A stretch of DNA of 50,138 bases, taken from Nanobdellota archaeon (lineage in GTDB: Archaea; Nanobdellota; Nanobdellia; Pacearchaeales; GW2011-AR1). Of this stretch, positions 36,943-47,267 are shown one piece after another. A program made the position numbers and the translations under genes. The notes beneath the pieces are model-generated. The model saw only the letters and a list, made by a program, of their open reading frames with translations. It did not search any database and was not told the origin of the DNA. Location of the stretch: NCBI GenBank assembly GCA_027858295.1, contig JAQICZ010000012.1:1-50138 (forward strand), given 5' to 3'. Position 1 is the stretch's first letter. Every line of letters starts with the position of its first letter.

Positions 36943-36991
36943 CATTTCTTGGGCCGGTAAAATCGATTGGTAAACGATTTTACAAGAAATG
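36943..36991. repeat. Long two-segment hairpin
   Basis: CATTTCTTG..GTAAAATCG / CGATTTTAC..CAAGAAATG. Confidence 0.65.
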
Positions 36992-37093
36992 AATGAAGAA
37001 AAAGGCTTTAGTTGAAAATGGCTATGAATAATAAAAAGTAATTGCTAATCTATTCGTAGTTTATTTTAATAAAAAGAATGATTATAGTTTTTT

Positions 37094-37294
37094 ATGAAAA
37101 ACGAATCATCTCTTGACAGATATTTAAGATTTATTTTTGCAGTTGTTAGTTTTTTTATTGGGTTTTTTTATTTGAAAAATGTTTGGCAATATGTAGCTTA
37201 TATTATTGGATTAATCTTTATAATCACTTCATTTACTGGATTTTGTGGTATCTATAAATTGCTTGGAATTTATACTATAAAAAAGAAGAAATAA
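37094..37294 (+). CDS. DUF2892/YgaP-like small membrane protein
   Basis: DRYLRFIFAVVSFFIGFFYL...IGLIFIITSFTGFCGIYKLLGI. Confidence 0.85.
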   Translation: MKNESSLDRYLRFIFAVVSFFIGFFYLKNVWQYVAYIIGLIFIITSFTGFCGIYKLLGIYTIKKKK

Positions 37295-37449
37295 TTCTGG
37301 TCTTAAGTATTAGATAGGTATGTATTGGGACTATGATGATATTGCTTCACTTTGTTCAGCTATTCCGGGCAGATTGGATTATCACCTGCGGCGCGGGCAT
37401 GTAAATTATAAATAGGTAGGTTTTTATAATTTTTTTTTGGTATTTATGT

Positions 37450-38568
37450 ATGAATAAATTAAGACTCTTTATTAACAACTGGAATAATGACCCAGAGAAA
37501 GCCTTCTTAGACATAAATTCTTTTGTTAAATTTATTATAAGACCACGATATCTAATTCCATTCTTCCTTTCTCTTATTGTTTTCCACATTATATTGAATT
37601 TAAGAGTAATTCTCTCAGACTTGCCTTCATATTTTAGATATTTATTTTTATCAATCATAATCCCTATTTCACTATTCTATTTACTAGTTTATATCATTAA
37701 GAGAATTAAGAATGCTGATTTAAACAAATGGAAAAGATCTCAGACACTTCAAGAGAATTATCTAAATAATAAAATCTTAAACTTATTTTTAAGGTCATTT
37801 TTTAGCACTATAGCTATCATTTTAATTATAGTATTTATGTTTTCGTTATTTTATTTTGCATTATCATTTGTTTTCTTTCTTCTTGGTTGGATTGGACTAC
37901 TATTTAATGGGGGAGTAGAAGCCTATATTAAAATTGTTATTGTATTTTTGTACTCGTATTCAGTCCTTCAAATTTCATTCCAATCCTTAAATAAAGGAGT
38001 AATTACAAGGAAGGACTTGGTTCTGTTTGCTTTTGACAATTTCGAAGAGTCCAGTAATAAAGATAGAGACTTCTTTAAATTATTAAGTTATTTGAAAAAC
38101 TCTTCATTAAATACAAAGCATGTAAAACCCTTCTCAAAAAAGATAATTAATTCTATCGTTAATTATTATCTTAATATGGGATACATATTGATTAAAAAAG
38201 AAAAAATATATGAAGAGTTATTGCCGAAACTTAAAAAAATTATTGAAGATGAGGACTATAATAATTTACTCGTTTATTTAGAATATGTTGATAAATTTTC
38301 TAAAAAGAATGAATTATACTATAAGAAACAGAAGTCTTTCTTGATTCATTTACTGCCTGGAGAAAAAGATCTTGATGAAGAAATACTTCTATTATCACTA
38401 AAATTAGATAAGTTGAAAAAGAAACCATCTTCAAAGATGAAAGAGATTTTATGGTACCACATTCTGACAAGAATGGTCTGGGGGGTTATTGCAATAGCCA
38501 TAATTCTGTTTTGTGCATCGATTATTAATGTTGATAAATTCTTGCCAATTTTGAAATTATTATTTTAG
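37450..38568 (+). CDS. Multi-TM membrane protein, uncharacterised
   Basis: 372-aa ORF with several TM segments. Confidence 0.65.
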   Translation: MNKLRLFINNWNNDPEKAFLDINSFVKFIIRPRYLIPFFLSLIVFHIILNLRVILSDLPSYFRYLFLSIIIPISLFYLLVYIIKRIKNADLNKWKRSQTLQENYLNNKILNLFLRSFFSTIAIILIIVFMFSLFYFALSFVFFLLGWIGLLFNGGVEAYIKIVIVFLYSYSVLQISFQSLNKGVITRKDLVLFAFDNFEESSNKDRDFFKLLSYLKNSSLNTKHVKPFSKKIINSIVNYYLNMGYILIKKEKIYEELLPKLKKIIEDEDYNNLLVYLEYVDKFSKKNELYYKKQKSFLIHLLPGEKDLDEEILLLSLKLDKLKKKPSSKMKEILWYHILTRMVWGVIAIAIILFCASIINVDKFLPILKLLF

Positions 38569-38602
38569 ATATAGGGCTAATATCTACAGAATCCATAACT
38601 TA

Positions 38603-40342
38603 CTACATTCCCCATTCTGGGTTTGTTTTTCGCTTTAATTCCGCTATTTCTTTTAGAACTTGCATATCGTCGCCGTTTAGGAGGTCTTTGTTCTTTTTGA
38701 ATTCTCTAAACTGGGATTCTCCTATGTTTGTGTATAAGTACTTTTTATCTTTAAGTTGTCTTTCGTAATTTACTCCTGGTAATGACATTGCGACTTCTTG
38801 ACCTGTTGTTGCTTCTTTTACTGACTTTTGTTCGTGTTGGATGTTTTTTACGCTTCCAACTTTTTCGTCATTTTCATCAATCATTGAAAGTTCTGAAGTT
38901 AATTTCCCACCGAGTACTCGAACTCCGAAGATTGCTGGTTTTGTATTTCTGAATACGTATTGCGGGAGAAGTTCAAGTTTACAAATTGTAGATAGACCCA
39001 TTAGTCTTTTTTTCTCGATATCTTTTTGTTTTTGTTGTCTCCATTCTACTAAGTCTTCAATTAATTTATATACAATATCATTTGTTATTATTTTTGTTTT
39101 TGTTGAAATTTCCTGGACATCTTCACCCACATCAACATTAAAGCCAACGATTACAGAGTCTAACTCGTTTATTTCTAAGTTTGCCTTTGCATTAATTGCG
39201 TCTTTTTTATTGATCTTTCCAATCCCTGCTCTAACTACTGGAATATGATGTTGCTTTAAGAGAACTAATAATGCTTCTAGGCTTCCTAAGGAGTCTGCTT
39301 TTGCGATGATTCCTTGTTTATCTGTTTTGATTGATTCTCCTAGTTCTTTTTTGAATTTTTTTCTTAATTCTTCCATGTTGTTTTTATATAGAACAAATGG
39401 CATTCCTGGCAAGATTTCTGTTTTTTCTACTAGTTGCATTCTAATGCCTGTTGAGGCTGTTACCTTATCTTTGGCCTTGAATTTGGAAGAAAGGGGCTGT
39501 ATCTCTTCTAGAATACGAATTTTCGATACTATAGGCTCACCATCAAAGGAAGCAACTGCTATTTGGTCTGTTCTTTTTAATTCTCCATCATAGAGAATTG
39601 CTTCAATATATGGTGTTGTATTTTCTTTTTTTATTTCAAGCATTACACCTTTTGGTTCTTCGTTTAGTTGAAGTTGTTTTGTTAAGAATTTTTGACTTAA
39701 ACCACAAAGCATCATAATCAATTCGGAGATCCCTTCTCTTGAGACTGCACATGTTGGAACCATTGCGATTTTTTTTGTATAGTCTGTTATGTTGTAGAAT
39801 AAGTCTGCATCTAGACCGTGAGCTTGTAGTGAACCGATTAGTGTATAGTATCTTTCATCAAACATTTGTTTTACTCTTTCTTGTTGCCCTTCTACTGACT
39901 CTTGGATTGATTTTTCTGATTTTCTCCAGCCACCGATTTTGTCTACTTTGTTTAGGGCAATAATAAAAGGTGTTTTGTTTAATTTTAGGATTTGAATAAC
40001 TTCTGCGGTTTGGGGTTTGATTCCTTCTGTTATATCGATTACTAGAACTGCTAGGTCGGCTAGTGAGCCTCCTCTTTTTCTTAGGTTTGTGAAAGCTGCA
40101 TGGCCAGGTGTGTCGATTAATAGGAATCCCGGGATGTCTAGTTTGATTCCAGATTTTTCGATTAAAGGGCAAGCTGCTTTTAGCTGGTCCATGGGATATG
40201 ATGTAAATGAGATTTTTTGAGTAATTCCTCCGGCTTCGCCTCCTTGAATAGAGGTGCTTCTAAGGCAATCCAAAATTGAGGTTTTTCCGTGATCTACATG
40301 TCCAACAACTGTCACAATTGGTTGTCGAGTTTTCTTTTCCAT
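38603..40342 (-). CDS. infB: Translation initiation factor aIF5B
   Basis: RQPIVTVVGHVDHGKTSILDCLR, DTPGHAAF, NKVDKIGGW; full-length 579 aa. Confidence 0.95.
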   Translation of the reverse strand: MEKKTRQPIVTVVGHVDHGKTSILDCLRSTSIQGGEAGGITQKISFTSYPMDQLKAACPLIEKSGIKLDIPGFLLIDTPGHAAFTNLRKRGGSLADLAVLVIDITEGIKPQTAEVIQILKLNKTPFIIALNKVDKIGGWRKSEKSIQESVEGQQERVKQMFDERYYTLIGSLQAHGLDADLFYNITDYTKKIAMVPTCAVSREGISELIMMLCGLSQKFLTKQLQLNEEPKGVMLEIKKENTTPYIEAILYDGELKRTDQIAVASFDGEPIVSKIRILEEIQPLSSKFKAKDKVTASTGIRMQLVEKTEILPGMPFVLYKNNMEELRKKFKKELGESIKTDKQGIIAKADSLGSLEALLVLLKQHHIPVVRAGIGKINKKDAINAKANLEINELDSVIVGFNVDVGEDVQEISTKTKIITNDIVYKLIEDLVEWRQQKQKDIEKKRLMGLSTICKLELLPQYVFRNTKPAIFGVRVLGGKLTSELSMIDENDEKVGSVKNIQHEQKSVKEATTGQEVAMSLPGVNYERQLKDKKYLYTNIGESQFREFKKNKDLLNGDDMQVLKEIAELKRKTNPEWGM

Positions 40343-40554
40343 GGAGATTTTAGTGAGAATTAGCTTAAAAAGATTGTTAAATAGTTTTTAGTTGTTAGTC
40401 TTTAGTTCTTAGAAGTATTTTTAATGATTTACTTAAGCTGGAGGACTTGAAGTTATGAGGGGTGGGATAAAAAAATGGGATTGTTATCAAAAGTGAATAT
40501 ATTTTATGATTTTTATTAAATAACTATTATTAAGGTTTTCATCAATATTGTAGT

Positions 40555-41253
40555 ATGAAGTTATCACACGATTATTCGTGTTTTAATATAAAAAGAAAAA
40601 AGATGGACAGCGAAGATTTAGTGTTATTGACTTTGGATTTGGATATTCCGAATCTGTGGGAAAATGCTCTTGTTAAGAAATTTCCAAAAGCAACGTTTGC
40701 GATAAAGCAAGCAAATCCTTTAGGTGATGATTCCTTCTCGGGATTATTAGAAATTAAGGGTGTAAAACTTAGAGAAGTTAATAAATTTCTTGAAGATAAT
40801 TATCCACTTGTAACTGTTGATAATTTTTGTAAAGAAGCTAATCTTTTTCATTATTTAGCTCCTGATGAAATACTCTCGAAGGTTGTTAGGGAGTCTAAAA
40901 GTGTTTTGAGTTGGCCAGTTCCTCTTCTTGAAAATCATAAAAGAGTTAAGTTTGTAATTAAGGGTGGAAAGGTCAATGCTGTTATGGATCCTTTAGAAGC
41001 CGACGGGATTGAAATAAAGAAATTTTCAAAGGTTAAGGTTGATTTTAATTTGAAGGAAATTTTAACGCCAAAGCAAAAAGAAATTCTGGCACCATCTTTA
41101 AAACATGGGTATTATAGCTTTCCAAAAAAGATTAGTTTGAATGCTTTATCTAAAAAAATTGGAGTTAGTCCAAGTACTTTGTGTGTCCATTTGCAGAAGA
41201 TTGAAAGTAAGATTCTGAATTCTGAGTATCAAGATTTGTTGTTTAATTTCTAA
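40555..41253 (+). CDS. HTH_10 (bacterio-opsin activator-like) regulator
   Basis: LTPKQKEILAPSLKHGYYSFPKKISLNALSKKIGVSPSTLCVHLQKIESKIL. Confidence 0.85.
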   Translation: MKLSHDYSCFNIKRKKMDSEDLVLLTLDLDIPNLWENALVKKFPKATFAIKQANPLGDDSFSGLLEIKGVKLREVNKFLEDNYPLVTVDNFCKEANLFHYLAPDEILSKVVRESKSVLSWPVPLLENHKRVKFVIKGGKVNAVMDPLEADGIEIKKFSKVKVDFNLKEILTPKQKEILAPSLKHGYYSFPKKISLNALSKKIGVSPSTLCVHLQKIESKILNSEYQDLLFNF

Positions 41254-41545
41254 CGATTGATAAATAATTTATTGGTTTTTATACAAATTAAATCAAGTAC
41301 ACGGATGCAAGGGAAATTTATTGCATACACAGATTCTTCAAGAACGCGAAGGAATTGTTGTGTACACGGATTGGGCATATTTGTATTGAATGACAACATT
41401 GTGTTTTAAAATAGAATATTAAATGATAAGAATGTATTATGACAGAATTGTGAATATAAGAATATATTCGCTGATGAGGAGATTTTTCCTTTTCTTTGAA
41501 TATGTTCGTCGTATACTATTAATAAATTACAGTTAACTAATTAAT

Positions 41546-41731
41546 ATGGCCAATGAAAAAGAAGTTGTTGAGTTGTTAAATAAAAATAATGAAGGATTGA
41601 CAATAACTGAAATTGTAGATAAATCTAAATTTTCTAGATCAACTATTAGGACAATTCTTGCTAAATTGGAAGGTGCAAGAAAAGTTAAGGTTAAGATTAT
41701 CGGGATGGCAAAACTTTATACTTTGAAATAG
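41546..41731 (+). CDS. Small winged-HTH regulator
   Basis: EVVELLNKNNEGLTITEIVDKSKFSRSTIRTILAKLEGARKVKVKIIGMAKLYTLK. Confidence 0.7.
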   Translation: MANEKEVVELLNKNNEGLTITEIVDKSKFSRSTIRTILAKLEGARKVKVKIIGMAKLYTLK

Positions 41732-41808
41732 GTAAATAGGGTATAACTAAATATGATGGAGAATAAATTAATTGAATCTGCAAGCTCAATGAATTTATTT
41801 AATCTAAG

Positions 41809-42780
41809 ATGAAATTTATTCAGATATATATCATTGTGTCGTTGATATTGCTTGTTTTTGGTGGAGCTGTTTTATTTTTAACAACGAGTTATAATGATTA
41901 TAGCCTTCTTTCTAAAAATTATCCTCAGGAAACAATTGATCTGTCAATGATGGCTGCTAGGACTTTAGATTTGACTATTAATGAAAAATTAGAGAACTCT
42001 CTTTTGATTGCAAATTTTCCTAATGTGAGAGATGTCTTTAATGATTATTCTGAAAATAATGAAGTGAGTATTAATGAGTCTTTGAAAAGAGATTTGTTTA
42101 CTGCTTTAGAGTTTTATGACGGTCTTGACATTGCTCTTATTTCTACTGAGATGGAAATTTTATTTCAGGCTAATGACTTGTCATATGAATCTTTTTTGAA
42201 CGAAAAGCTGGGAATGATAAAGTCTCAAAAAGATTCAAAGATTTATCATTTTCATTATGGGAACGGAGAGAGTATGTTTATTTTAATAGCACCTTCATTC
42301 AGAGATTCTTTTGAGGGGGAAATTATTGGATTTGTTTTGATGGAGTTAAGTAAAGAAAGCTTGGAAGAAGTTATTTCTAGGAAAATCAGTGATGAGGTTA
42401 CTGAGATTTATGTATTAGATTATCACGAAGATTCTATTACCAAGATTTTATCTTCAAAAGGTGAGAATCTGGATTTTATGAATGTGAATGATTTGGTGGC
42501 GAGACAATGTTTTGATATTGAAAATGGGAATACGAATAAAGAGACTTTGAAATCTATGAAGTCTTTGAATCGAGAGGGGCATAATGTTCTGAGTGCTCAT
42601 AAATATATTCCTTCTATTTCATGGTGTGTTATTGTTGAAACAGAGTTTGACTATAAAATACTTGGTTTGACTTCTAGTGAATCTAAGTTTTTGTTTTATA
42701 TCCTTTCATCTTTTTTCATTTTAGGATTTTTAGTGTCTTTAATTGTGGGAGGGGTTTATTCTTTGAAGAAAAATGATTAA
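41809..42780 (+). CDS. dCache-like extracytoplasmic sensor membrane protein
   Basis: TM, ~250-aa extracellular domain with Cache-like features, TM; no kinase or HAMP output. Confidence 0.6.
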   Translation: MKFIQIYIIVSLILLVFGGAVLFLTTSYNDYSLLSKNYPQETIDLSMMAARTLDLTINEKLENSLLIANFPNVRDVFNDYSENNEVSINESLKRDLFTALEFYDGLDIALISTEMEILFQANDLSYESFLNEKLGMIKSQKDSKIYHFHYGNGESMFILIAPSFRDSFEGEIIGFVLMELSKESLEEVISRKISDEVTEIYVLDYHEDSITKILSSKGENLDFMNVNDLVARQCFDIENGNTNKETLKSMKSLNREGHNVLSAHKYIPSISWCVIVETEFDYKILGLTSSESKFLFYILSSFFILGFLVSLIVGGVYSLKKND

Positions 42781-44641
42781 AGTTGGTAATTTAATAATCA
42801 TAATTATGTTTGCTCTTTTGCTTATCACAACAAGTGCTATGTTTTATCAAGAATATTCTAAAGAAGATATTGCATTAAAAGATAAAATAGAGGATAGAGT
42901 TTTATCTATGGCACATTCCGAGCAGAATCTTCTGACTAATTATATAAAAGAAAAGGAAAATCAAGCTTTATTTGTCTCTTCTTTGGACGGGGCTAAAGAT
43001 GTCCTTTTACAAAAACCTATTGTAAAAGAAGAGTTAGCAAGAGAAAGTGTTCGGAATTCAATGGGTGTTCTTAAAAAAGAGGTTGAGAATTATATGATAT
43101 TTAATAAAGACAAGACTTTGGACGAATTATTGCAAGACTCTACTCTTATAGACATTGTTCTTCGTAATACTGACACAGAACATTATAATTTTTTATATCA
43201 GTTAGAAGGAAATCAAATTATTATACATCCTGAGGATGTTTATGTAGGGCAGGAATTTAAAGAAATCCTTGAAATCGCACCTGAATTTATAGCCTTGGCT
43301 GAAAATATCTCTGCTGGTGAGAGGTACCTGGAAGGAGAATATAAATTTATTGATTCAAATGGAGAGACTCATAATAAATTTGCGGCTATTGAATTAATAT
43401 CAATAAAAACAAGTGACGGGAAAGTCTTGGTTCTAGTATCTACAGTAAACTTGGACAATTATATGGTATATGAGTCTATACCAACTATACTTGAAAATCG
43501 GTTTTCTGACTTAATTGAGGTATCTCAATTTAGTAATGTTATGATTATCTCTTCTGAAGGAAGAGTCTTTTATGACTATGGGAAGACTGATATTGAGGGG
43601 GTATCTTTAAATCAGAATTTTGAAGAACATATTGATATTATTAATTTACTCGGGAAAAAAGAAGTCAGCATAATTGGCCCAGTTCCTTTGATTGGGAAAA
43701 GCAAATCGTATGTCTTTTTAATTTTTGTTCCGATTATTAAAAATGGGGAATATCTTGGTTTCTTTTTGTATGAATATCCGGCAGAAAGTGTTTATGATTT
43801 GCTTGCAATGAAACATAAGAGTGATATTGACTGGTCTTCTTTTTTGGTGAATTCTTATTATTTACTTGCAAGTCCTATTGGTGAAGATAAATCTGATGTT
43901 CTTGTTCAGGATATTTCTTACGCCAATGTAGAGAAATGCTTTGCGGAGAAGGTCTCTAACTTTTATGCCAAATATGAAGGCACTGAAGGTTATCATCAAG
44001 CTGCATCTAAATATCTTAATTATGCTGGAGATTCTGTTCTTGGAGTTGGATTGTCGATAAATGATAACTTGTGTTTAGTTTTAGAAGCTGATTATAAAAA
44101 TACATTCGTAAAAGAGTTGAATAAAAAGGATATATTAGATTTCCTTTCAATTATTGCCCCTCTGATTTTTGTTATACCATATTTATTGTTTACTCGGAAG
44201 TATTTGAATAGGAAATACAAGCTGGTGTTGAATAAAAAGTCTAGGAAATCTTTTGAATTTAAACCTCTTTGTGATTGTACTCTCCCAAACATGATTATTA
44301 TTTCATTTGTAACTGCCGCTATAATTTTTGTTGGCATAACTTCTTTCTATGGTGCTTGGAATAATACAATTACTTTCCATGAGAATATATTTGATGCTCT
44401 TTTGATTGGCCTTGGGATATCATTTGTTATTCTTTCCTTTAAGATAGCTCCCTTGAAAGAAAAACTCTTTGTACTTCTTGGCGCGGTTTCATTTGTTGGT
44501 ATTAAAATATTGGAAATTTTTGCTCAGTTGATTTATATTAGTAATAATGTGAATTTTCCGGAATGGTTGACTTTGGTTGTTTATTTTAGATATATTTCAT
44601 TGGTTCTTATATTTGAAGGGTATAGGAGGCTGGTTAAATGA
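42773..44641 (+). CDS. dCache-like sensor domain protein with multi-TM C-terminus
   Basis: FLYQLEGNQIIIHPEDVYVGQEFKEI, VVSTVNLDNY-like Cache signature; C-terminal TM bundle; overlaps the upstream stop. Confidence 0.6.
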   Translation: MIKVGNLIIIIMFALLLITTSAMFYQEYSKEDIALKDKIEDRVLSMAHSEQNLLTNYIKEKENQALFVSSLDGAKDVLLQKPIVKEELARESVRNSMGVLKKEVENYMIFNKDKTLDELLQDSTLIDIVLRNTDTEHYNFLYQLEGNQIIIHPEDVYVGQEFKEILEIAPEFIALAENISAGERYLEGEYKFIDSNGETHNKFAAIELISIKTSDGKVLVLVSTVNLDNYMVYESIPTILENRFSDLIEVSQFSNVMIISSEGRVFYDYGKTDIEGVSLNQNFEEHIDIINLLGKKEVSIIGPVPLIGKSKSYVFLIFVPIIKNGEYLGFFLYEYPAESVYDLLAMKHKSDIDWSSFLVNSYYLLASPIGEDKSDVLVQDISYANVEKCFAEKVSNFYAKYEGTEGYHQAASKYLNYAGDSVLGVGLSINDNLCLVLEADYKNTFVKELNKKDILDFLSIIAPLIFVIPYLLFTRKYLNRKYKLVLNKKSRKSFEFKPLCDCTLPNMIIISFVTAAIIFVGITSFYGAWNNTITFHENIFDALLIGLGISFVILSFKIAPLKEKLFVLLGAVSFVGIKILEIFAQLIYISNNVNFPEWLTLVVYFRYISLVLIFEGYRRLVK

Positions 44642-44678
44642 TTTGCTTTTCTTTTGTTCCATTCGCTTGTGATTATGG

Positions 44679-44890
44679 GTGCCAAAATTTCAGGCAGGTT
44701 AAATCTATTGTTGACAATTTTGCAGGCAATCGGAAATACTTGGAAAAATTTCCGATGCAAAACCGTCTGGGGAAAAGATTTAACGAAATTTTGTATGGTG
44801 TTGAAGGGCATTCTGTTCTGTTTATGCCGTGCCAAAATTTCAGGCAGGTTAAATCTATTGGAAAAAGATTTAACGAAATTTTGTATAGGA
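44679..44890. repeat. Duplicated and nested stem-loop elements (type E)
   Basis: GTGCCAAAATTTCAGGCAGGTTAAATCTATTG at 44679 and 44829; GAAAAGATTTAACGAAATTTTGTAT after each; 44716-44764 is a second hairpin inside the first copy. Confidence 0.85.
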
Positions 44891-44900
44891 GGCCATTCAA

Positions 44901-45161
44901 ATGATAAGTTCTCTTATTTTGATTTTTATGATATTATTGCCGGCTATTTATTTATTGTATCAAACAATTGATACTATTTTAACAAAGAAAAATATCTCTG
45001 ATTTTTATTTTTTCTGGATTCTGGCTTTTGTTTTTATTTTTGACACAGTATTGAATTTTTATGCTGATTTTAATCCTAAATATTGGGCAATATCTTTTTT
45101 ATTAGTAGCTATTTTAATGGTTAAATGGATATTTAATTTTTATAGGAGGTTGTCGAGATGA
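44901..45161 (+). CDS. Small three-TM membrane protein
   Basis: 86-aa ORF, RBS-like ATAGGAGG upstream. Confidence 0.65.
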   Translation: MISSLILIFMILLPAIYLLYQTIDTILTKKNISDFYFFWILAFVFIFDTVLNFYADFNPKYWAISFLLVAILMVKWIFNFYRRLSR

Positions 45162-46675
45162 TTGATACAACAACATTGTGGATAATTGTTTCACTTGTTT
45201 GGGCGATTTTATTTTATTTGATTTTAGGCGCAGCATTCATACCTTATTTGGGAGATAAAAAAAAGAAGGTTAATATTCTGTTTACTTTGTTCATAATCTT
45301 CTTTTTTAAGAAAATATTTGATTTTATAATCTTTATTGACGGTAGTCTTTCTTGGATGTTAACCCTAAACACTGTGATTGAAATTTGTTTATATTTGTTT
45401 CTTGTCTATTTCTTATTTGAAAATTGGGAAAAAACAAATACAAAGATTTCAGTTTTGTTAATAACTTTGGGTATAATTTCCATTATTATTGGAGCAATTA
45501 AAGATAATGAGTTCTTTTCGATAATTGACTCAATTGTTGGAGTTATATTCTCTGGTATAGTGGGGATATTTCTTCTTGATTATTTTGTAGGTGGATTTAA
45601 GTTTACTTTTAGGATTAAAAATAGAAAGTTCATTTATGTGTTAATTGGAATTGTTATATTAATTTCTTCTTTCTTTGTTTTTATGCCAACAACGGATAAA
45701 GCTATGACTAATGAGTTGGTGATTTACAATTGGGATGATTATTTTGGTCCAACGACTATTTCTGATTTTGAGGAAGAATTTGGTATCAATGTTACGCTTT
45801 ATTCACATGAAGATGAATCTATGGCATATCTAGATGCGGTTGAATCTTATGGAAAATATGATTTAATTATTTTGAGTGATACTTTGATAAAGAAAGGAAT
45901 AAGTGAAGACAATCTGGAGATTATAAATAAAAAGAATATTCCAAATTATAGATTCATTTCTGATAGTTCTTTAGATAAATCTTCAGATATAGGAAATCAA
46001 TATTCAATTCCTTATTTATGGGGGACCACCGGGCTTCTTTTGAACACCAAGTATTTACCTGATGAAGATAGTTGGGGTATTTTTTGGAATAAGAAATATC
46101 AGAATAAAACTGCTATATTAGCAAGTTCTATAGATGCCATTCCTGTCGTCTCTAAATATATTGGAATTGGAGTATTACCTCTTAATGAAGCCAATTTGAA
46201 AAAAGCTTTTAGTTTCTTGGAATTGCAAAAAATTAATATTCGTGGAGCACTTCCCATGTCTGATATAATTGATTTAATGGTCTCTGAAGAAATTTGGGCA
46301 GCTGAGGCTTTTAGTGGAGATGTTCTTGTGGCAATTGAAGGATATCCCGATTTGGAATATATTATTCCTTATGAGGGGGGAGTTATTTGGTTAGATAATT
46401 TTGCTATTATGAAAGGTGCAAAAAACAAGGCTGCTGCAGAGACTTTTATTAATTATATTTTAAGGCCAGAGGTTTCTGCAAATATAACAAATTATCAATC
46501 TTATGCAACCTCAAATAAGGCTGCTGAAAAATATATTAGCCCGGATATATTAAATAACTCGGCGATTTATTTAGATGAGGCTTCATTGAGAAGAGTTAGT
46601 TATGCTTCTGAGGTTGAACAACCTGAAGAAATTGTTAAACTTCAAGATAAATTATGGGAGGAATTATATGGGTAA
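45158..46675 (+). CDS. Membrane-embedded protein fused to a PotD-like substrate-binding domain
   Basis: Six or so N-terminal TMs, then LVIYNWDDYFGPTTISDFEEEFGINVTLYSHEDESMAYLD...IPYLWGTTGLLLNTKYL. Confidence 0.85.
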   Translation: MIDTTTLWIIVSLVWAILFYLILGAAFIPYLGDKKKKVNILFTLFIIFFFKKIFDFIIFIDGSLSWMLTLNTVIEICLYLFLVYFLFENWEKTNTKISVLLITLGIISIIIGAIKDNEFFSIIDSIVGVIFSGIVGIFLLDYFVGGFKFTFRIKNRKFIYVLIGIVILISSFFVFMPTTDKAMTNELVIYNWDDYFGPTTISDFEEEFGINVTLYSHEDESMAYLDAVESYGKYDLIILSDTLIKKGISEDNLEIINKKNIPNYRFISDSSLDKSSDIGNQYSIPYLWGTTGLLLNTKYLPDEDSWGIFWNKKYQNKTAILASSIDAIPVVSKYIGIGVLPLNEANLKKAFSFLELQKINIRGALPMSDIIDLMVSEEIWAAEAFSGDVLVAIEGYPDLEYIIPYEGGVIWLDNFAIMKGAKNKAAAETFINYILRPEVSANITNYQSYATSNKAAEKYISPDILNNSAIYLDEASLRRVSYASEVEQPEEIVKLQDKLWEELYG

Positions 46676-47153
46676 GCTTTTTTGTCTATTGTTTTTATTG
46701 CTACTAATTCTACCTAGCTTTGCGTCTTCTTTGAGTGTCGTTGTCCATGTTCCTGAGAAGTATACAGATGTTTCGGCTGGTGATAGATTTTATTTTGCAG
46801 TAGAGGTTAAATATCCTGAGAATCCGAGGCGGAAAGATTTAAGACTGGAATATACAATTATAACTATTGATGGGGAGTTAATTGCTCAGTCTAAGGCACT
46901 TAAGGCTGTTGAAACTCAGGCTTCTTTTATTGATTTTATTGTTATTCCTGAGTCCACAGATAGTGGGCTTTATTTAGTGAATGTTGAAATAAAGGATTAT
47001 GAAATTCTGAGTGAAGAGGTTAGTTCTAGTTTTAATATTGTTGGCAATAAAGACGATGAACTTAAATTGTATTTTATGATTATGATTGGGGTTGTTTTGT
47101 TCTTGGCTATATTGGTTTTATTTCAGATATTTAGAGGGAGGAAGAAGCGGTGA
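46668..47153 (+). CDS. Secreted beta-sandwich protein with C-terminal TM
   Basis: MGKLFCLLFLLLLILPSFAS signal peptide; C-terminal TM and RGRKKR; ATG overlaps upstream stop. Confidence 0.65.
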   Translation: MGKLFCLLFLLLLILPSFASSLSVVVHVPEKYTDVSAGDRFYFAVEVKYPENPRRKDLRLEYTIITIDGELIAQSKALKAVETQASFIDFIVIPESTDSGLYLVNVEIKDYEILSEEVSSSFNIVGNKDDELKLYFMIMIGVVLFLAILVLFQIFRGRKKR

Positions 47154-47267
47154 TGAGTTTTTAGTCTTTAGTTGTTAGTCATTAGCTGGTGATTTTCAAT
47201 TGTTAGAAGAGCTTGGATGAATATATTCGTGGAATTGGTTATATTGTTTGGTTAATTTTATTTATTG

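Noticed and set aside
38841-40220. Several plus- and minus-strand ORFs overlapping infB
   Set aside because: Antisense or out-of-frame shadows of aIF5B.
40384-40413. TTTTTAGTTGTTAGTCTTTAGTTCTTAG similar to 47158-47187
   Set aside because: Simple TTAG-type low-complexity sequence; no structure beyond it.
44581-44971. Four overlapping ORFs of 75-105 aa
   Set aside because: Generated by the duplicated/nested stem-loop sequence between operon genes.
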